This document shows, piece after piece, positions 32,701-44,176 of a stretch of 64,000 bases of DNA. Numbering within the stretch: position 1 is the stretch's first letter; each line of letters opens with the position of its first letter. Below the pieces are notes generated by a model, which was not told the origin of the DNA, ran no database searches, and was given only the letters and a program-made list of their open reading frames with translations. This DNA comes from Linum tenue. Taxonomy: Eukaryota; Streptophyta; Magnoliopsida; Malpighiales; Linaceae. The stretch is from the NCBI GenBank assembly GCA_946122785.1, contig CAMGYJ010000006.1:52720066-52784065 (forward strand). The letters run 5' to 3'. The translations under genes were made by a program, and so were the position numbers.

Positions 32701-34231
32701 GTTTTTATGTTTTTGAACAATAAATGGGCAAAAGGGAGGTGGACTACGTAGTGTATCTAAATTGAAGCCTAGTTTGTATGTGGTCTCTCCATTCGAACGG
32801 GCAAATCCCAAAGCTAAGAAAGAACAACCTTTGTACCTTGCTCCTCCCTTTGTTGTTAAGACACCATTGACTCTGGAGGCAGTAGAGATGATTCAATTTG
32901 CTTTTAGTAGTAAGCTTACCGGAAGGTACCTCCCGAAATCATTACAAGTAAGATTGGATCATATTTGTAGGATGTTTTTGGTATTTGCCTTATTCTAATG
33001 TTGTGGTGTTTGAACTTGGTCTTGTATAACAGTGACATATTGGTTAGTCTTGATGGCGGGGTTCTTCCCTTGCTCCGTGAAGATTTGGTCCAGCTTTTGC
33101 CCAAGACCAAACTTTCAACAAGGGTGAGTTCCTTTATGTGTGTAATTTAGTAGATTGAACTTGTATTGCTGACTTTGGTATATGTGATGATGATGCATTA
33201 GATTATAGAAATGGTGTGTTTGTGCAAGACACTAGAAGAACGAAGTTGTGGTCACAGTGGTGGCTTGTGTTGGTTCTTTCCACCTTCAGTTTTGGTACAG
33301 TTGTCTGCTTTGTCTATTCTTGTCATGAAATTAATCTATTTTTTTGTTACATGTAGCTTGTGTGGGTAACTGCTTTTTATTTTTCTAGGATCGTGCGTAT
33401 CATTGCAACGAGGAGCAATTTATGGCTACCATGGGTTCATATAAGATACTTGAGCGATACCGTATAAATGAGCTACTTTACTGCAGTAATGTATGTTGTA
33501 ATGTTGTTTTCTAAAGGGAAATGGCTTAACCCTCCTATGTTAAATTGTTAATTATTGTTTGTTTGTGCATTATTTCAGATTCATGTCCCAATTTTCAACC
33601 TCACGGTGAGCCACTCCTATCTGACAGTCTTTAACTTGGATACCAAAGAAATTGAAATCTGTGACTCATTACCAGGAACTCATAACCAAGAATATGATGC
33701 AAGGATACAGAAACTGGTTTGCTGCTTGTCTTGTTCTTCAAGTTTTCAAACTTGACTTATTGCTTAGTTGTTAGTTGTTTTTCATTTGCGGACTTTGTCG
33801 TTAAATATCGATGAGGGGGATGTTTTCATTTGCAGAAATTGGGTCTAGACTGGTTGGTAAAGGATGATATCTGCGGGGCGTTTTCATTTGTGGACTTTGT
33901 GGTTAGATATTGCCAAGATGTTGCTTGCCAACCAAATGGGTACCCTTTGTTGTTGTTCAATTGTGCACTGTTCTAATTAAGTTCGGTAATTATTTGTTCG
34001 CATCATGACCATGGTAATTATTTGTTATATTACAGATTTGATTGTGCACTATTTGTCACCAATTACTTGCTGGATCCAGATCGATATTCCAAGAATCTTG
34101 ACCAGTTCGACAGTGACTATGAACGGGCACAACTTACAATGTACTTGCTCACTACGCGTTTGAATGAGGTGCAAGCTACAGTTAAGGCACAATCAGATGA
34201 ATATTTTGAGAGTCATGCGAGACCTGATTGA
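29779..34231 (+). pseudogene. Ulp1-like (C48) cysteine protease gene of MULE type, broken
   Basis: ATG at 29779 starts MKTKRHDLFSTRCSLRKVF. Further N-terminal blocks are CGFGRILEIKGRMLQRELLE, VHISAKDFQRIMGVP and VPTRRDGISLSLVY, then PGCLLFLE, matching the domain that precedes Ulp1 proteases in plant MULE-encoded proteins. A Lys-rich coiled region follows (31928-32640). The protease part is spread over exons with GT-AG introns: AYHCNEEQFMATMGSYK, then IHVPIFNLTVSHSYLTVFNL, then EIEICDSLPG, then FDCALFVTNYLLDPDRY. Candidate catalytic His (33612), Asp (33663) and Cys (34043) are all encoded, although the Trp usually after His is Ser. Stops near 29863 and 30046, a frameshift near 30240 and an inserted element at 30641-31857 show it is inactive. 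Ulp1 proteases process SUMO; the role in transposons is unknown. Confidence 0.8.
30641..31857. mobile_element. Gene-capturing Mutator-like element inside the Ulp1 gene
   Basis: A 1217-bp element starts GGGTAATTAACATAAACGG and ends with the inverse CCATTTATGTCAATTACCC. TIRs are roughly 190 bp (to about 30830 and from about 31665). The target duplication TTTGTTTCTT is perfect (30631-30640 and 31858-31867). The interior (30850-31640) is GC-richer and has UTR- and exon-like sequence, including a plus-strand frame VDHELHELNTQLGIFDEAVC (from about 30950) that I cannot assign. A splice-donor-like GAGGTAATTT lies near 31399. The precise insertion restores continuity of the host gene if removed. Confidence 0.85.
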
Positions 34232-34697
34232 GACTGAGAAGGTGAATTTCAAGACGAACTTACTCAATCGAGGAAGAAAGCCGTTGCACCCGCATGGGGA
34301 GAAAAAGGGTAGAAAGTCTAAGAAGCATTGAGAGTTGTGTTGTTAATGTAGAGTTTAGTTAATGTGGATGTTGAATGAAGTTTAGGAAAATGTAGATGTT
34401 GAATGAATTTTAGTGAATGTAGATGCTGAATGAAGTTTAGGAAACTGTTGAAATTACAATGAAGTTATGAATGAAGCATTATTCAGTGATGTTCTCTTTT
34501 CTCTATATTATGTTTAATGTGTCGACAAGGAAGAAGTTATGAATGATCATATACCGAAAATGGTTGAAAATGGACCTTATCCACCCTGCCAGCAGGCTGT
34601 TTCACGGATGGACCTTTCACGCCCGTGAGACTGGGTCGTGAGATGGGTTTTTCCTAACGCCTTAATGATGGAATTTCACGCCCGTGAGATTGGTTGA
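34232..34697. other. 3' flank of Ulp1-type pseudogene with short repeats and palindromes
   Basis: GTAGATGTTGAATGAAGTTTAG-type units recur about three times (34355-34450). TTTCACGCCCGTGAGA motifs follow at about 34615 and 34673. No coding frame. Confidence 0.5.
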
Positions 34698-35510
34698 TGA
34701 TATATGGTTTAGTGAGTGTTTGATTACGGTTTTTGGATTGAACCCATGTAATTGTGAACCAACGTGGGATTGGGTTTACGGTATATGGTTGATTGATGTT
34801 TGATTATGGTTTTGGGTTGAACCCATGTACTTGTGAACCGACGTGGATTGGGTTTACGATGTATGGTTAATTGACATTTGATTATGGTTTTGGGTTGAAC
34901 CCATGTACTTTATATGGTTGACTGAGCGTTTGACTATGGTTTTGTTTTTAACCCATCTAATTATAAACCGATGTGAGATTGATTTACGATATATGGTTTA
35001 GTTAGTGTTTGATTATGGTTTTGGGTTTAACCCATCTACTTGTTAACCGATGTGAGATTGGTTGAGAGTATATGGTTTAGTGATTGATTGATTATGGTTT
35101 TGGGTTGAACACATGTACTTGTGAACCGACGTGGGATTGGATTTACGGTATATGGTTGATTGACGTTTGATTATGGTTTTGGGTTGAACCCATGTACTTT
35201 ATATGGTTGACTGAGCGTTTGACTATGGTTTTTGGTTTAACCCATCTAATTATAAACCAATGTGAGATTGATTTACGATATATGGTTTAGTGAGTGTTTG
35301 ATTATGGTTTTGGGTTGAACCCATGTACTTGTGAACCGACGTGAGTTTGGTGGAAAGTATATGGTTTAATGAGTGTTTGATTATGGTTTTGGTTTGAAGC
35401 CATGTACTTGTGAACCGACTTGAGATTGGGTTTACGGTATATGGTTGATTTTCGTTTGAATATGGTTTTTGGTTTAACCCATCTAATTATAAACCGATGA
35501 TTTTTTGGGT
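34698..35510 (+). repeat. Minisatellite, period about 78 bp
   Basis: About ten to eleven imperfect tandem units built on GGTTGAACCCATGTACTTGT, GAACCGACGTG and ATATGGTT(G/T)A. Some units are shortened to about 55 bp. Units alternate between two variants (GAACCCATGTAC and TAACCCATCTAA), which suggests a higher-order dimer. Confidence 0.85.
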
Positions 35511-35539
35511 CGGTCATAATAAAGAAATCCTAGATCCTA

Positions 35540-37064
35540 AACCCTCACCGTCGTAAGTCGTAAAAGTGATGCCGTTTCTTCCTTCTCGTCCTTCGTCGGC
35601 GCCAGAGGACTGATCCTCGGTTCCTCCCTGTCGGCTTCTTCCTTCCTGCTTCCCTCCCTCTATCCCATCCTCAGTTTTTAATTGTCGTCCTTCGTCGGCT
35701 CCTTCTCCACCAATATTACAAAACCAGATTCTTCCTATCTCCCTTCCTTCGTCTTCCCTTCTCTACGCAACCATCGATTTTCCATTCTCCCTTATTCGCC
35801 CATCCTTCGCCACCCATCCTTCGCGACGGAGACAGATCGTTTCTAGCCGAGACGGCGACGAGGCAGAGAGAGCAAGTGGGTTTTAATAGGTAAGGGCATG
35901 CGTGATTTTTCCTGGGGGGTTTGAGTTGTTACGGGTTCTGATTTGGGTTTTCTGTTTTAATATCTGGGTTTAATGGTTCGCTTGAGGGGAAGAGACGGAA
36001 TTAGTGTCAATAGTAGGGTAAGGAAAGGCTACCGCCGGCAGCTCTGAGCTTCGTCGGCGGCAACGCCAATGACCAAGGGGAACTTTCCTTGTGGGTTTTC
36101 GGAATTTGAAGTTTAGTACTAGTTGTGTGTTGAGATTATGCCTATTGTGTTTGCGAATTTTGAGAAATCGTGTATGTATAGTTGGGTTTTGAGACTGAAA
36201 TTATGATGGTTTTGGGGCTGGAAATTGTGTTTCAGTTTAGCTGTGGTTATTGTGCATAGTTTGGTATGTGGAAGCTTGTGGTATGTTATGGTGGGTTTGA
36301 AGATTGGGGATTGTGGTGGCTTCAAAACTGTAAATTGTTGGCAGTATTGGTGTTCATGTATGGTTTTCATGTTGATTGAAAAGAGGATCGGTTCTGGTTG
36401 TCTTCTTTGTTCAGTTTGGTGGGTGTTGTGAATTGTGATCTTGCTTGGCTTCATTTCATTTGTGATTGGTTGGTTTGTCGCAGAAGTGAAGGGGAAACTA
36501 TCAAGCTGAGTTTGCTTAACTCAGACTTGGCTCATGTTTGTTTCGTTTCATGGCGATTGAGTGTGCCTGTTCTGCGTTCTGAACTGGGTATTGAGCACCC
36601 TGGCCGAATTTTTCTGGAGATATGAAGTGTCTTAGCTTTCACATTGTGGAAGAACGTGAATCACTGTCATTCGAATTTTGAAGCATGTGTTTACTAGTTA
36701 GTATTCTTGCTTTTGCATATAGCCAGGGAGGCAGAAAAAGCAACTTTGACTTCATGTCCTGGATTTTGGTTCACATTCTTTATCAATCATTTTATTTGAA
36801 CCATTTTGATGTGTGATTTGAGGATCTGCAGAATAATAAGTAATGAGGGGGTGAAAGGGCTGCCTTTTGAGGTTAACATGGGGCTTGGAGGATTCTTAAA
36901 GATGCACAAAAACCATGTGCCTTATATGCATATGCCTCTAATTTTTTTTCGTTGCTTGTTAATTGATTAGTGAAGTGTTTGATTCGGTCGGTTATGGGTG
37001 GTGAATATGTGGATTTCAATTGTCTCTAAACTACATTTTGTTGGTTGTTTTCAGTTGATCAACT
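35540..37064 (+). other. 5' leader of the transposase gene with intron
   Basis: 35560-35888 is C/T-rich leader-like DNA ending TTTTAATAG|GTAAGG, a strong splice donor. The partner acceptor is probably TTTTCAG ending just before TTGATCAACTATGGAAGGG at 37055. Open frames inside (36119-36625) look accidental. Confidence 0.45.
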
Positions 37065-39603
37065 ATGGAAGGGTTGATGGATGATATGAGCACAGGCAAG
37101 GACACGGGAATTGACTTGAATGTGGTTTAGATTGGGGAATGGATTATGGAGATAATACCGGTGGTGTTAGAGATAGCGACGATATGGACGACAATGTCGA
37201 CACCAGCGATAGTGATTCTGAGGATGATAATAACACTAACATTGGTGATGATTATAAGGAGAACATCTCCGATGAGCATTTGCACAGCTTCAAAACACAG
37301 CCACACAGCTCAGATGCACCTCTACACAAAGATGCTGCAAATCCAGCCATGCTCCACCGTACTCGAGTATGTATGACTTGACCCTGCTTGATAAAGTCGG
37401 GAATGGGAAGCCATATTCTAAATGGGAGTCGGATGATGTTGTGGGTTTTGAGTTTGAAACCCTTGTGGAGTCTGACAAGTTCTATTCAACTTATGGTTGT
37501 GCCATGGGATTCAGCGTACGAAAGAACACTCTCACATATTCAAAATATGGAGTTAGAAATATGCAGCGATGGGTTTGCTCACGCGAGGGGGAGCGTCAGC
37601 CAGTGCACAATGACAAGGAGAACAGAAAGCGTGAACCTAGGCCTGTAACAAGGCTCCATTGTCCGGCTGCTTTCAAAGCCAGTTTTGTTGAGGCAACTAA
37701 CCGATTCAAGGTGAAGCAGTTTGTACCAACACATTTTCATCACTTAGCTGGAGCACATGAAGTGCAGTTTTTGAGTTCTCATCTCGAACAAAATCAAAAA
37801 GTCCGTTTTTTTATTCCATTTTTTCTTTTTTAGAAGTTTTTATTAAAATTTTGAAGAAATTTTCTAAGCCAAAGAAGCAAGGTAGATGACGCAAGAAAGG
37901 CTAAGATTCGATCACTTAGGCTGTTGGTGTTCGCACCAATCAAATCATGGATTATCTAGTGAATTGTGCAGGAAGCTTTCAGAACTTGGGTTTCACTAAG
38001 ACCGACGTCTACAATTTTGTTAGTGCGGATCAGAGGTCGGAGATCTTGGATAGTGATAGTGAAGCTGCACTTGCCTACTTACAAGCACAGGCAACTACCG
38101 ATCCTCGTTTTTATTATAGATATACAGTAAGTGATGGTGGTGAACTAGGCAATATGTTATGGGCTGACTCTACTTCACAATTGGATTATAGTCTCTTTGG
38201 AGATGTTCTTGTTTTTTACTTGACATACAAGACTAATGCATATAATCTTCCATTTCTTCTATTCATTGGTGTGAATAATCACAATGCAAGCACTGTTTTT
38301 GCATGTGCTTTACTTGCGGATGAAACGACGGAGAACTACGTATGGATTCTAAATGCTTTTTTACATGGCATGGGTGGTAAGAAGCCAACCGCAGTTATAA
38401 CAGATGGTTGTTCTTCAATGAGGAAAGCTATCAAGTCGGTTCTCCCTGGATCCGGACATCGGTTATGTTCTTGGCACTTGGGCAATAACGCAGAAGCGCG
38501 TGGCCATGCGGAAGGCTTCCGGGAGGATTTCAAACAATGCATGCTAAACTGCAGTTCTATTCCACAATTTGAAGCTACGTGGAAGGAAATTTTGTCCAAG
38601 TATGACCTGGAGCAAGATGCGTGGATGAAGAAGATGTATAGGCGACAAGCTCTATGGGCCACAACTTACTTGAAAGGTACTTTCTTTTCTGGGATGACTA
38701 CGTCACAACGTTGTGAGAGCATGAACTCTTATCTAGACAAATTATTGCAAAGTAAGATGAAGTTGTTTGAGTTTGTCAAGTAGTTTGACATGGCACTTTT
38801 GTATAGGAGACAAACTGAGTTACATGACCAGTTTAAGACAATACATACTGATGTTGTTTTGATGACACACATTTACATAAAATTGAAAGACATGCCTCTA
38901 TAGTATATACAAGAAATGTGTTCAGGAGCGTTCGAGCAGATATAGCGAGAGAAGTTCATTACTATATTACAGACAAGTGTGTGTTGACCAATAAAACAAT
39001 TTACACATTGTCACGATTCAAATACCCTGACTCAAAGTGCACCGTGGTTTTTTACACGAGTGGACATGATGTGCATTGTTCTTGTGGCATTGTTGAGTTC
39101 TGCGGAATTCCATATCGGCATATATTCTGTATATTGAAAGTAGAAAGTCAAATACAAATTCCAAAGTCACTCATTTTGAAGCGTTGGACTAAAGATGCAA
39201 AAGAGTTCGATCCCTCGAGTATGGGAAGTTGTCCTACCCAGCAAAATATTAGCAGGTATTATAAATTTAAGCTGCTAATTTAGTTCTTTGTTTACTTCTA
39301 TTTTGCTTGAAACCAACTACAAAAGTGCTTATTTATTTGGACAGGTTTGGATTCTTGGTTGGTCAATGTAGTAGAATGTACCATTATGCTGTGAGTTCGG
39401 ATGAAGCATTTCATACTGCCAAAGGGTTGATTGAAGACTTGACCTTGCGAGTGAAGACAATAAGTGAAGAAACAACCAGCAAAACAAATAATGCTACTAC
39501 GAATGCTGGAGTAATTAAACTCCTCTCGGTTTATTAAGGACCCCCATCCAGTTCGAAGTAAAGGGAATATGAAGCAACCTCAAGTGAAAACATGGTTGGC
39601 TTC
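37065..39603 (+). pseudogene. FAR1-type MULE transposase, broken
   Basis: ATG at 37065 precedes an acidic N terminus. The FAR1 DNA-binding region gives GFEFETLVESDKFYSTYGCA, MGFSVRKNTLTYSKYG, WVCSREGER and TRLHCPAAFKASF (37430-37690). A frameshift near 37925 leads to the MULE domain: GVRTNQIMDYLVNCAGSF, GELGNMLWADSTSQLDYSLF, GVNNHNASTVFACALLADET, AVITDGCSSM, HRLCSWHL and TSQRCESMNSYLDKLL. An in-frame TAG at 38781 and another frameshift precede the SWIM region (CSCGIVEFCGIPYRH), and a last exon after a GT-AG intron (39257-39345) reads FGFLVGQCSRMYHYAVSSDE. The usual D-T-T-Y of the first catalytic motif reads Y-L-T-Y at 38217, and the third SWIM Cys reads Tyr at 39113. Inactive by several criteria. 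FAR1-like proteins are also domesticated transcription factors, but this copy is clearly decayed. Confidence 0.9.
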
Positions 39604-39656
39604 AAACAACATTATGTTTCATCTTGTAATGTTTGTTTTGTGCAAGTTAGTATCTA

Positions 39657-40260
39657 GTGACATTGAATGGATCTATGTAATGCTCGTGTCTAGCTTCAAA
39701 GAACATTATGACTCATCTTTTCAAAGCTTGTAGTTTTCAAAAACAGTATATTATGATTCTTACACCATTATAATAAGTACAAGGGTTAGTTCTACAGGTG
39801 AATGTCTGTGCAGACTATTTCTGAAAATCTCAAGGCCAATTCTGGAAATCTCACGGCCGTGAAAGCAGGCGTGTTTTTGGATTTGAAATTCTAGAAATAT
39901 CACGGCTGTGAGAAAGGCCGTGAGAGAGGCCGTGGATGTTAAAATGCACTTCTTAGTTTCCCAGGGGTTTTCACGGGTTGGCTTCGACAATATCACAGCC
40001 GTGAGATGAGCCGTGTTTTTGGATTTGAAATGCTGGACTTCTCACGGGTCATCTGTAAATTCTCACGGGCGTGAGATTAACCCGTGAGATGTTCGCAGCT
40101 GAAATCCAAAAACACGCCTCATAACTGAAATCTCACGACCGGGAGATGTACCGTTAGATTTTTTTTAAAAAAGGGGGGAATTTCCAGGGGTTTTCACGGG
40201 TTAGAGTTGGCAATATCCCGCCTGGGATAAAAGCCGTGAGATGGAACCCTAAAATTTGAA
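39657..40260 (+). repeat. Post-transposase segment, copy 1, rich in CACGGCCGTGAG palindromes
   Basis: GAATGGATCTATGTAATGCTCG at 39666 and ACACCATTATAATAAGTACAAGGG at 39761 recur at 44184 and 44281. From 39838 there are many TCACGGCCGTGAGA-type motifs in both orientations. No coding. Confidence 0.7.
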
Positions 40261-41129
40261 ACTCCCTATTTGAAAATTCCTCTGTTCTACTAGAACCCGA
40301 CCCCCAACCCTCCGTTCTACTTCGACCCCCAACCCTCTTCTCCCTCTGTTCTACTTAGACCCCCAACCCTCGCCCTCGCCCTCGTTCGCTCGCCCTCGAC
40401 TCCTCCTGGTAACTACTCCAAGATTCTTCCGCTGCCGACCATTTCCCCACGAGTCCCTGCCCTCTGTTCCACTTCGATCCCCATAACGCCTCTGGTGATT
40501 TCTTCTTAACCACAATGGCACTCTTCTCTGGTTTCTTGCATTTTTTAGGGTTTAATTGCCCAAGGTTGGTCTGAATTAGGGTTTTGAATTCCTAATTGTG
40601 ATTACATTCCTAATTGTTCTGATCCTACATTGTATGTTACACTAGAACTTGTTGTCTCCCAAGTTAAAGGCATACATTGTATTCAACACTAGAACTTGTT
40701 GGTTCAGCAGCTTCTCAATGGTCTTTGGATTGGTGGGATGACTTGTCCAGAAGGCTTCATGGTTTGTTCTTCTTCTATCTTCACCCCACAGCAGCCTCCT
40801 GAATGTCATTCTACTGTTCTTGCAATGCTCTCTCTTTGTTTTTTGGTATTTTCTTAGTGTTGACTTAACTGTTCTTCATAATGGCAGGAGTGAAAATTGC
40901 AGTGTATAGCAACTAGCCAACTACAATCATAAGGCCAAACAGAAGACTTCACTGAGTATTATTCACATTCATAATCTCCACTCTTTATTTGTACTTTCAT
41001 ATGAAAAAAGCATAAATCTTTACAAACTAAAGCATATATGTACAAATCCATTGTGGCTAACCTTTATGCTGTGAAATCATCATATTCATCTTAGTTTGAC
41101 ATAGTAATGTGCTACTTGATCAAGGAATT
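40261..41129 (+). other. C-rich leader-like region before the Athila ORF1-like gene
   Basis: CCTCTGTTCTACTTCGACCCCCAACCCTC-like units repeat three times (40275-40370). A possible donor is CTCCTG|GTAACT at 40407. Could be the leader of the gene at 42.1 kb. No coding frame. Confidence 0.35.
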
Positions 41130-41595
41130 GATGGTGTAGACGTGATTAGAATGGTCCTGGGATCTTCTCCCTTGACGTCACATTGAGAATTCCGCCTCGT
41201 CGATCTCCAAGGAAGGAAGGAAGGAGAACATATTTTCCAAGCTCGATACTATCCTTGGACAAGGAAGGAAGCAAAGAGATGGAGATCGAAATACAGAGAG
41301 ACATTGAAATACAGAGAGATCGAAATACATAGAGAGAAGTTTTGAGTGGGAGGGATGCAATGGGTGAAAGACCCCTGACCAAGGATTGTAGCGAGCTTGG
41401 AAAATATGTTATGTCCGGTATCACCCCAGATCCAAGGGGAGTTACAATAGTAGAGGATACCTTGGAGATCGACGAGGATGGAATACTCAAAGAGACGTCA
41501 AGGGAGAAGTCTGTAAGTCTATATCTTCCAGTATCTTTATTGAAAACTGGAATGCATACCTTGTAGTGAGCATTGACATGGTTCTGACTGATCAT
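41130..41595 (+). repeat. Hairpin-forming unit, copy 1
   Basis: The left half (TTCTCCCTTGACGTCA...CGTCGATCTCCAAGGA...TTTTCCAAGCTCGATACTA) is the inverse of the right half (...AGCTTGGAAAA...TTGGAGATCGACGAGG...GACGTCAAGGGAGAA). The arms are about 190 bp with an internal AGAGAGATCGAAATAC spacer. Repeated directly at 41603-42017. Confidence 0.8.
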
Positions 41596-41602
41596 GATGG
41601 TG

Positions 41603-42017
41603 TAGACGTGATTAGAATGCTCCTGGGATCTTCTCCCTTGACGTCACATTGAGTATTCCACCTCGTCGATCTCTAAGGAAGGAAGCAAGGAGAACAAATT
41701 TTCCAAGCTGGATACTATCCTTGGACAAGGAAGGAAGAAAAGAGATGGAGATTGAAATACAGAGAGATCGAAATAAATAGAGAGAAGTTTTGAGTGGGAG
41801 GGATGCAATGGGTGAAAGACCCATGACTAAGGAATGCATCAAGCTTGGAAAATTTGTTCTGTCCGGTATCACCCCAGCTCCAAGGGGAGTTACAATAGTA
41901 GAGGATACCTTGGAGATCGACGAGGATGGAATACTCAAAGAGACGTCAAGGGAGAAGTCTGTAAGTCTATATCTTCCAGTATCTTTGTTGAAAACTGGAA
42001 TGCATACCAGATTCCTT
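41603..42017 (+). repeat. Hairpin-forming unit, copy 2
   Basis: Direct copy of 41130-41595 with a few substitutions, including its own pair of inverted arms. Both copies end TATCTTTRTTGAAAACTGGAATGCATACC. Confidence 0.8.
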
Positions 42018-42099
42018 GATTTGTGAATTGCTTATGCTTATCCATAATTCTTTTCCCTCTCATTCACTAAAGACTAAATGTGCTTAGTTGGTTTTTGTA

Positions 42100-43963
42100 G
42101 GAATGGGCAAAGCTAAAACAAAGCACGCAACCATCAGCCTCACTTGCTAAAGTGAAGGCTCCTTCTCGTCATCGCCGCCAAACCCAACAACGAGACACTC
42201 CCCCCCAAAGGACAACGCAAAAACAACCAAGGACGGGCACGTCAACCATCTCCACCACCACCACCACAACAAACGGAGGCTCAACTTGTAGGAGGGGGAC
42301 TGCACGGCTTCCTCCAAATACCCGACGAACATAGTAGGGCTTTGGAGCGCTTCCTTCCCCTCCCATTTGGGCAGCAAAGATGCTTTGATTGGGATCTCCT
42401 AGAGCGCCTCGGAGTAGCGGACCTCGTTCGCACATGCATCCGTCTCCCGCCATGGTGTGAGGTTCTCTCCATCAATGAGGTCATCTACCGAGAGCTTACC
42501 ATTGAGTTCCTCAGCACTCTCTCCATCAAGTATATGTCCGAGTTTAACCTCGACAAGCCCGAAGACAACATAACTTTTTGCCTTGAAGGACAGGCGAGAC
42601 AGATGAGCATCACTGAGTTCACAGAGGCACTCCAGATATACCCACCAGGATTTCTCACTACAGATGGACATGGTTTGATTTCAGATAAAATATATTCACC
42701 AAGAGCACCATTGGTCAATGCTATGTTGAGAACGGTAAAACAAAACCATGTGTCAAAGTCTGACACTGCCCACTATAAAGGGAATGATCTTCTTCCCCCA
42801 TGGCGTATCATCCACAACATTATCGCTCATTCTGTGGCAGCTAGGGAGGGGAGCTTGGGGAGTGTGACCAAGTGGGATTTGAACTTTTTCCTCTCTATGG
42901 TAAAAGATCCCCCAATTCATCTTGGTTTAGGCATACTGAAAACTCTATAGAAGATGACCTCCAACAAACAAATTAAGACCATCCATGGAGGTGCCTACAT
43001 CACAAGGCTAGCTCGGAATTTTGGCATTGATCCGGTGGGTTCTCATTGCACCATTGCCAGTCTACTCAACCAATCTCCCAAAAAAAACCTTGCGGATCTA
43101 TATTTGGTGTCAAAGGTAAATGTTCCAACCAACACTTTCCTTTTCATAGTGAATGTTAAAACAAAACTAGTTGGGATTCAAACAATCTAGGATTGATTTT
43201 GTGCAAGTTTTGGATTGCCTACTAATCTAGTTCCTTTTGAACATTGAGCAAATGTAACTAATGCTTCTGATATTGATCATGTCTGTGTTTGGTGGTTAAT
43301 GTGAATGGTGTGCTAGGCATTGTTGGCCTCCCTCATCCTGCTCCACCTCTTGCAACAGATGAGGCAACCGCATCGAAGCATGTTGTTCAGCAAATGGTCG
43401 AGGAGACTCCGGAACAACCTGAACAACATCACCAAACTACGACTCAAGCCGGACCATCCACCGACAGATACATATCCCATTTTGAGGCATTGGGTTCGCA
43501 GAATGCCCAAATTCTGGAGCAAAATGCACTCATTCTCTCCCGCCTCGATCAAGAGAAGGAAGCTCGACGCTACATCATCAAATGCATCCATCACATCATG
43601 AGGTCCTTGAGGATTGACTACAAAAAATTCTCAAGACCTTGGGAACTATCTCCTAAGCCAACCGAGAAAAGCAATGAAGAGGGAAGTGAAGAGGATGACG
43701 AGGGTAACGACGATGAGCAAAACAAGGAAAACAGTGAAGAGGACAATGACACCAATGAGGAAGAGGGAAGTGAAGAGGATGACGAGGGCAATGACGATGA
43801 CCAAAACAAGGAAAGAAATCAAGAGGACAAAGGGACCAATGAGGAAGAGGGCAGTGACTCTAGGAGGACAATGAAGTTGAGCAAATCCAGGAAAACGAGG
43901 ACGAGAATACTGACGAGGAAGATGGGCAGTGAAGATGAGCCAACCAAAGTCCTTAGTACTTAG
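42100..43963 (+). pseudogene. Athila ORF1-like gene
   Basis: From about 42245 the frame gives PPPPPQQTEAQLVGGGLHGF, then RALERFLPLPFGQQRCFDWD, LTIEFLSTLSIKYMSE, ITFCLEGQARQMSITEFTEA, PWRIIHNIIAHSVAAREGSL and GSVTKWDLNFFLSMV. An in-frame TAG at 42948 precedes IHGGAYITRLARNFGIDP. These are the ordered features of the Athila ORF-1 family (pfam03078). A GT-AG intron (43116-43316) may join GIVGLPHPAPPLATDEAT, a Gln-rich/coiled region and a C-terminal acidic tail with EEGSEEDDEGNDD repeated. The splice phase does not match perfectly, so an indel is likely. No Athila gag-pol lies beside it; the neighbour is a MULE transposase, so this copy may be carried by that element. Confidence 0.65.
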
Positions 43964-44176
43964 CTATGTGTGTTTATGTTTGTGCTTGTATGTTTTCCAA
44001 TTAGAATATGATGATGCACTGGTGTGGGCTACATGCAGCTAAACTTAAGCATTAATTAGACAGATTTAATCGTGTTATGGATGCTTGTTTTATTAGATAA
44101 ATGTAATGCTTTGATTGCTTTTTACTTTTTGTTAACAGGGCATCTCATCTGATATGATGTAAGGTTACTAGAGAAT

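Noticed and set aside
37146..37376. Alternative frame at the start of the transposase gene
   Set aside because: The acidic frame (MDYGDNTGG...) matches the usual acidic N terminus better; the alternative is a shadow.
41146..41938. Minus-strand frames of 149 and 108 codons repeated in tandem
   Set aside because: They arise from the duplicated hairpin units and overlap equally open plus-strand frames; no known domain.
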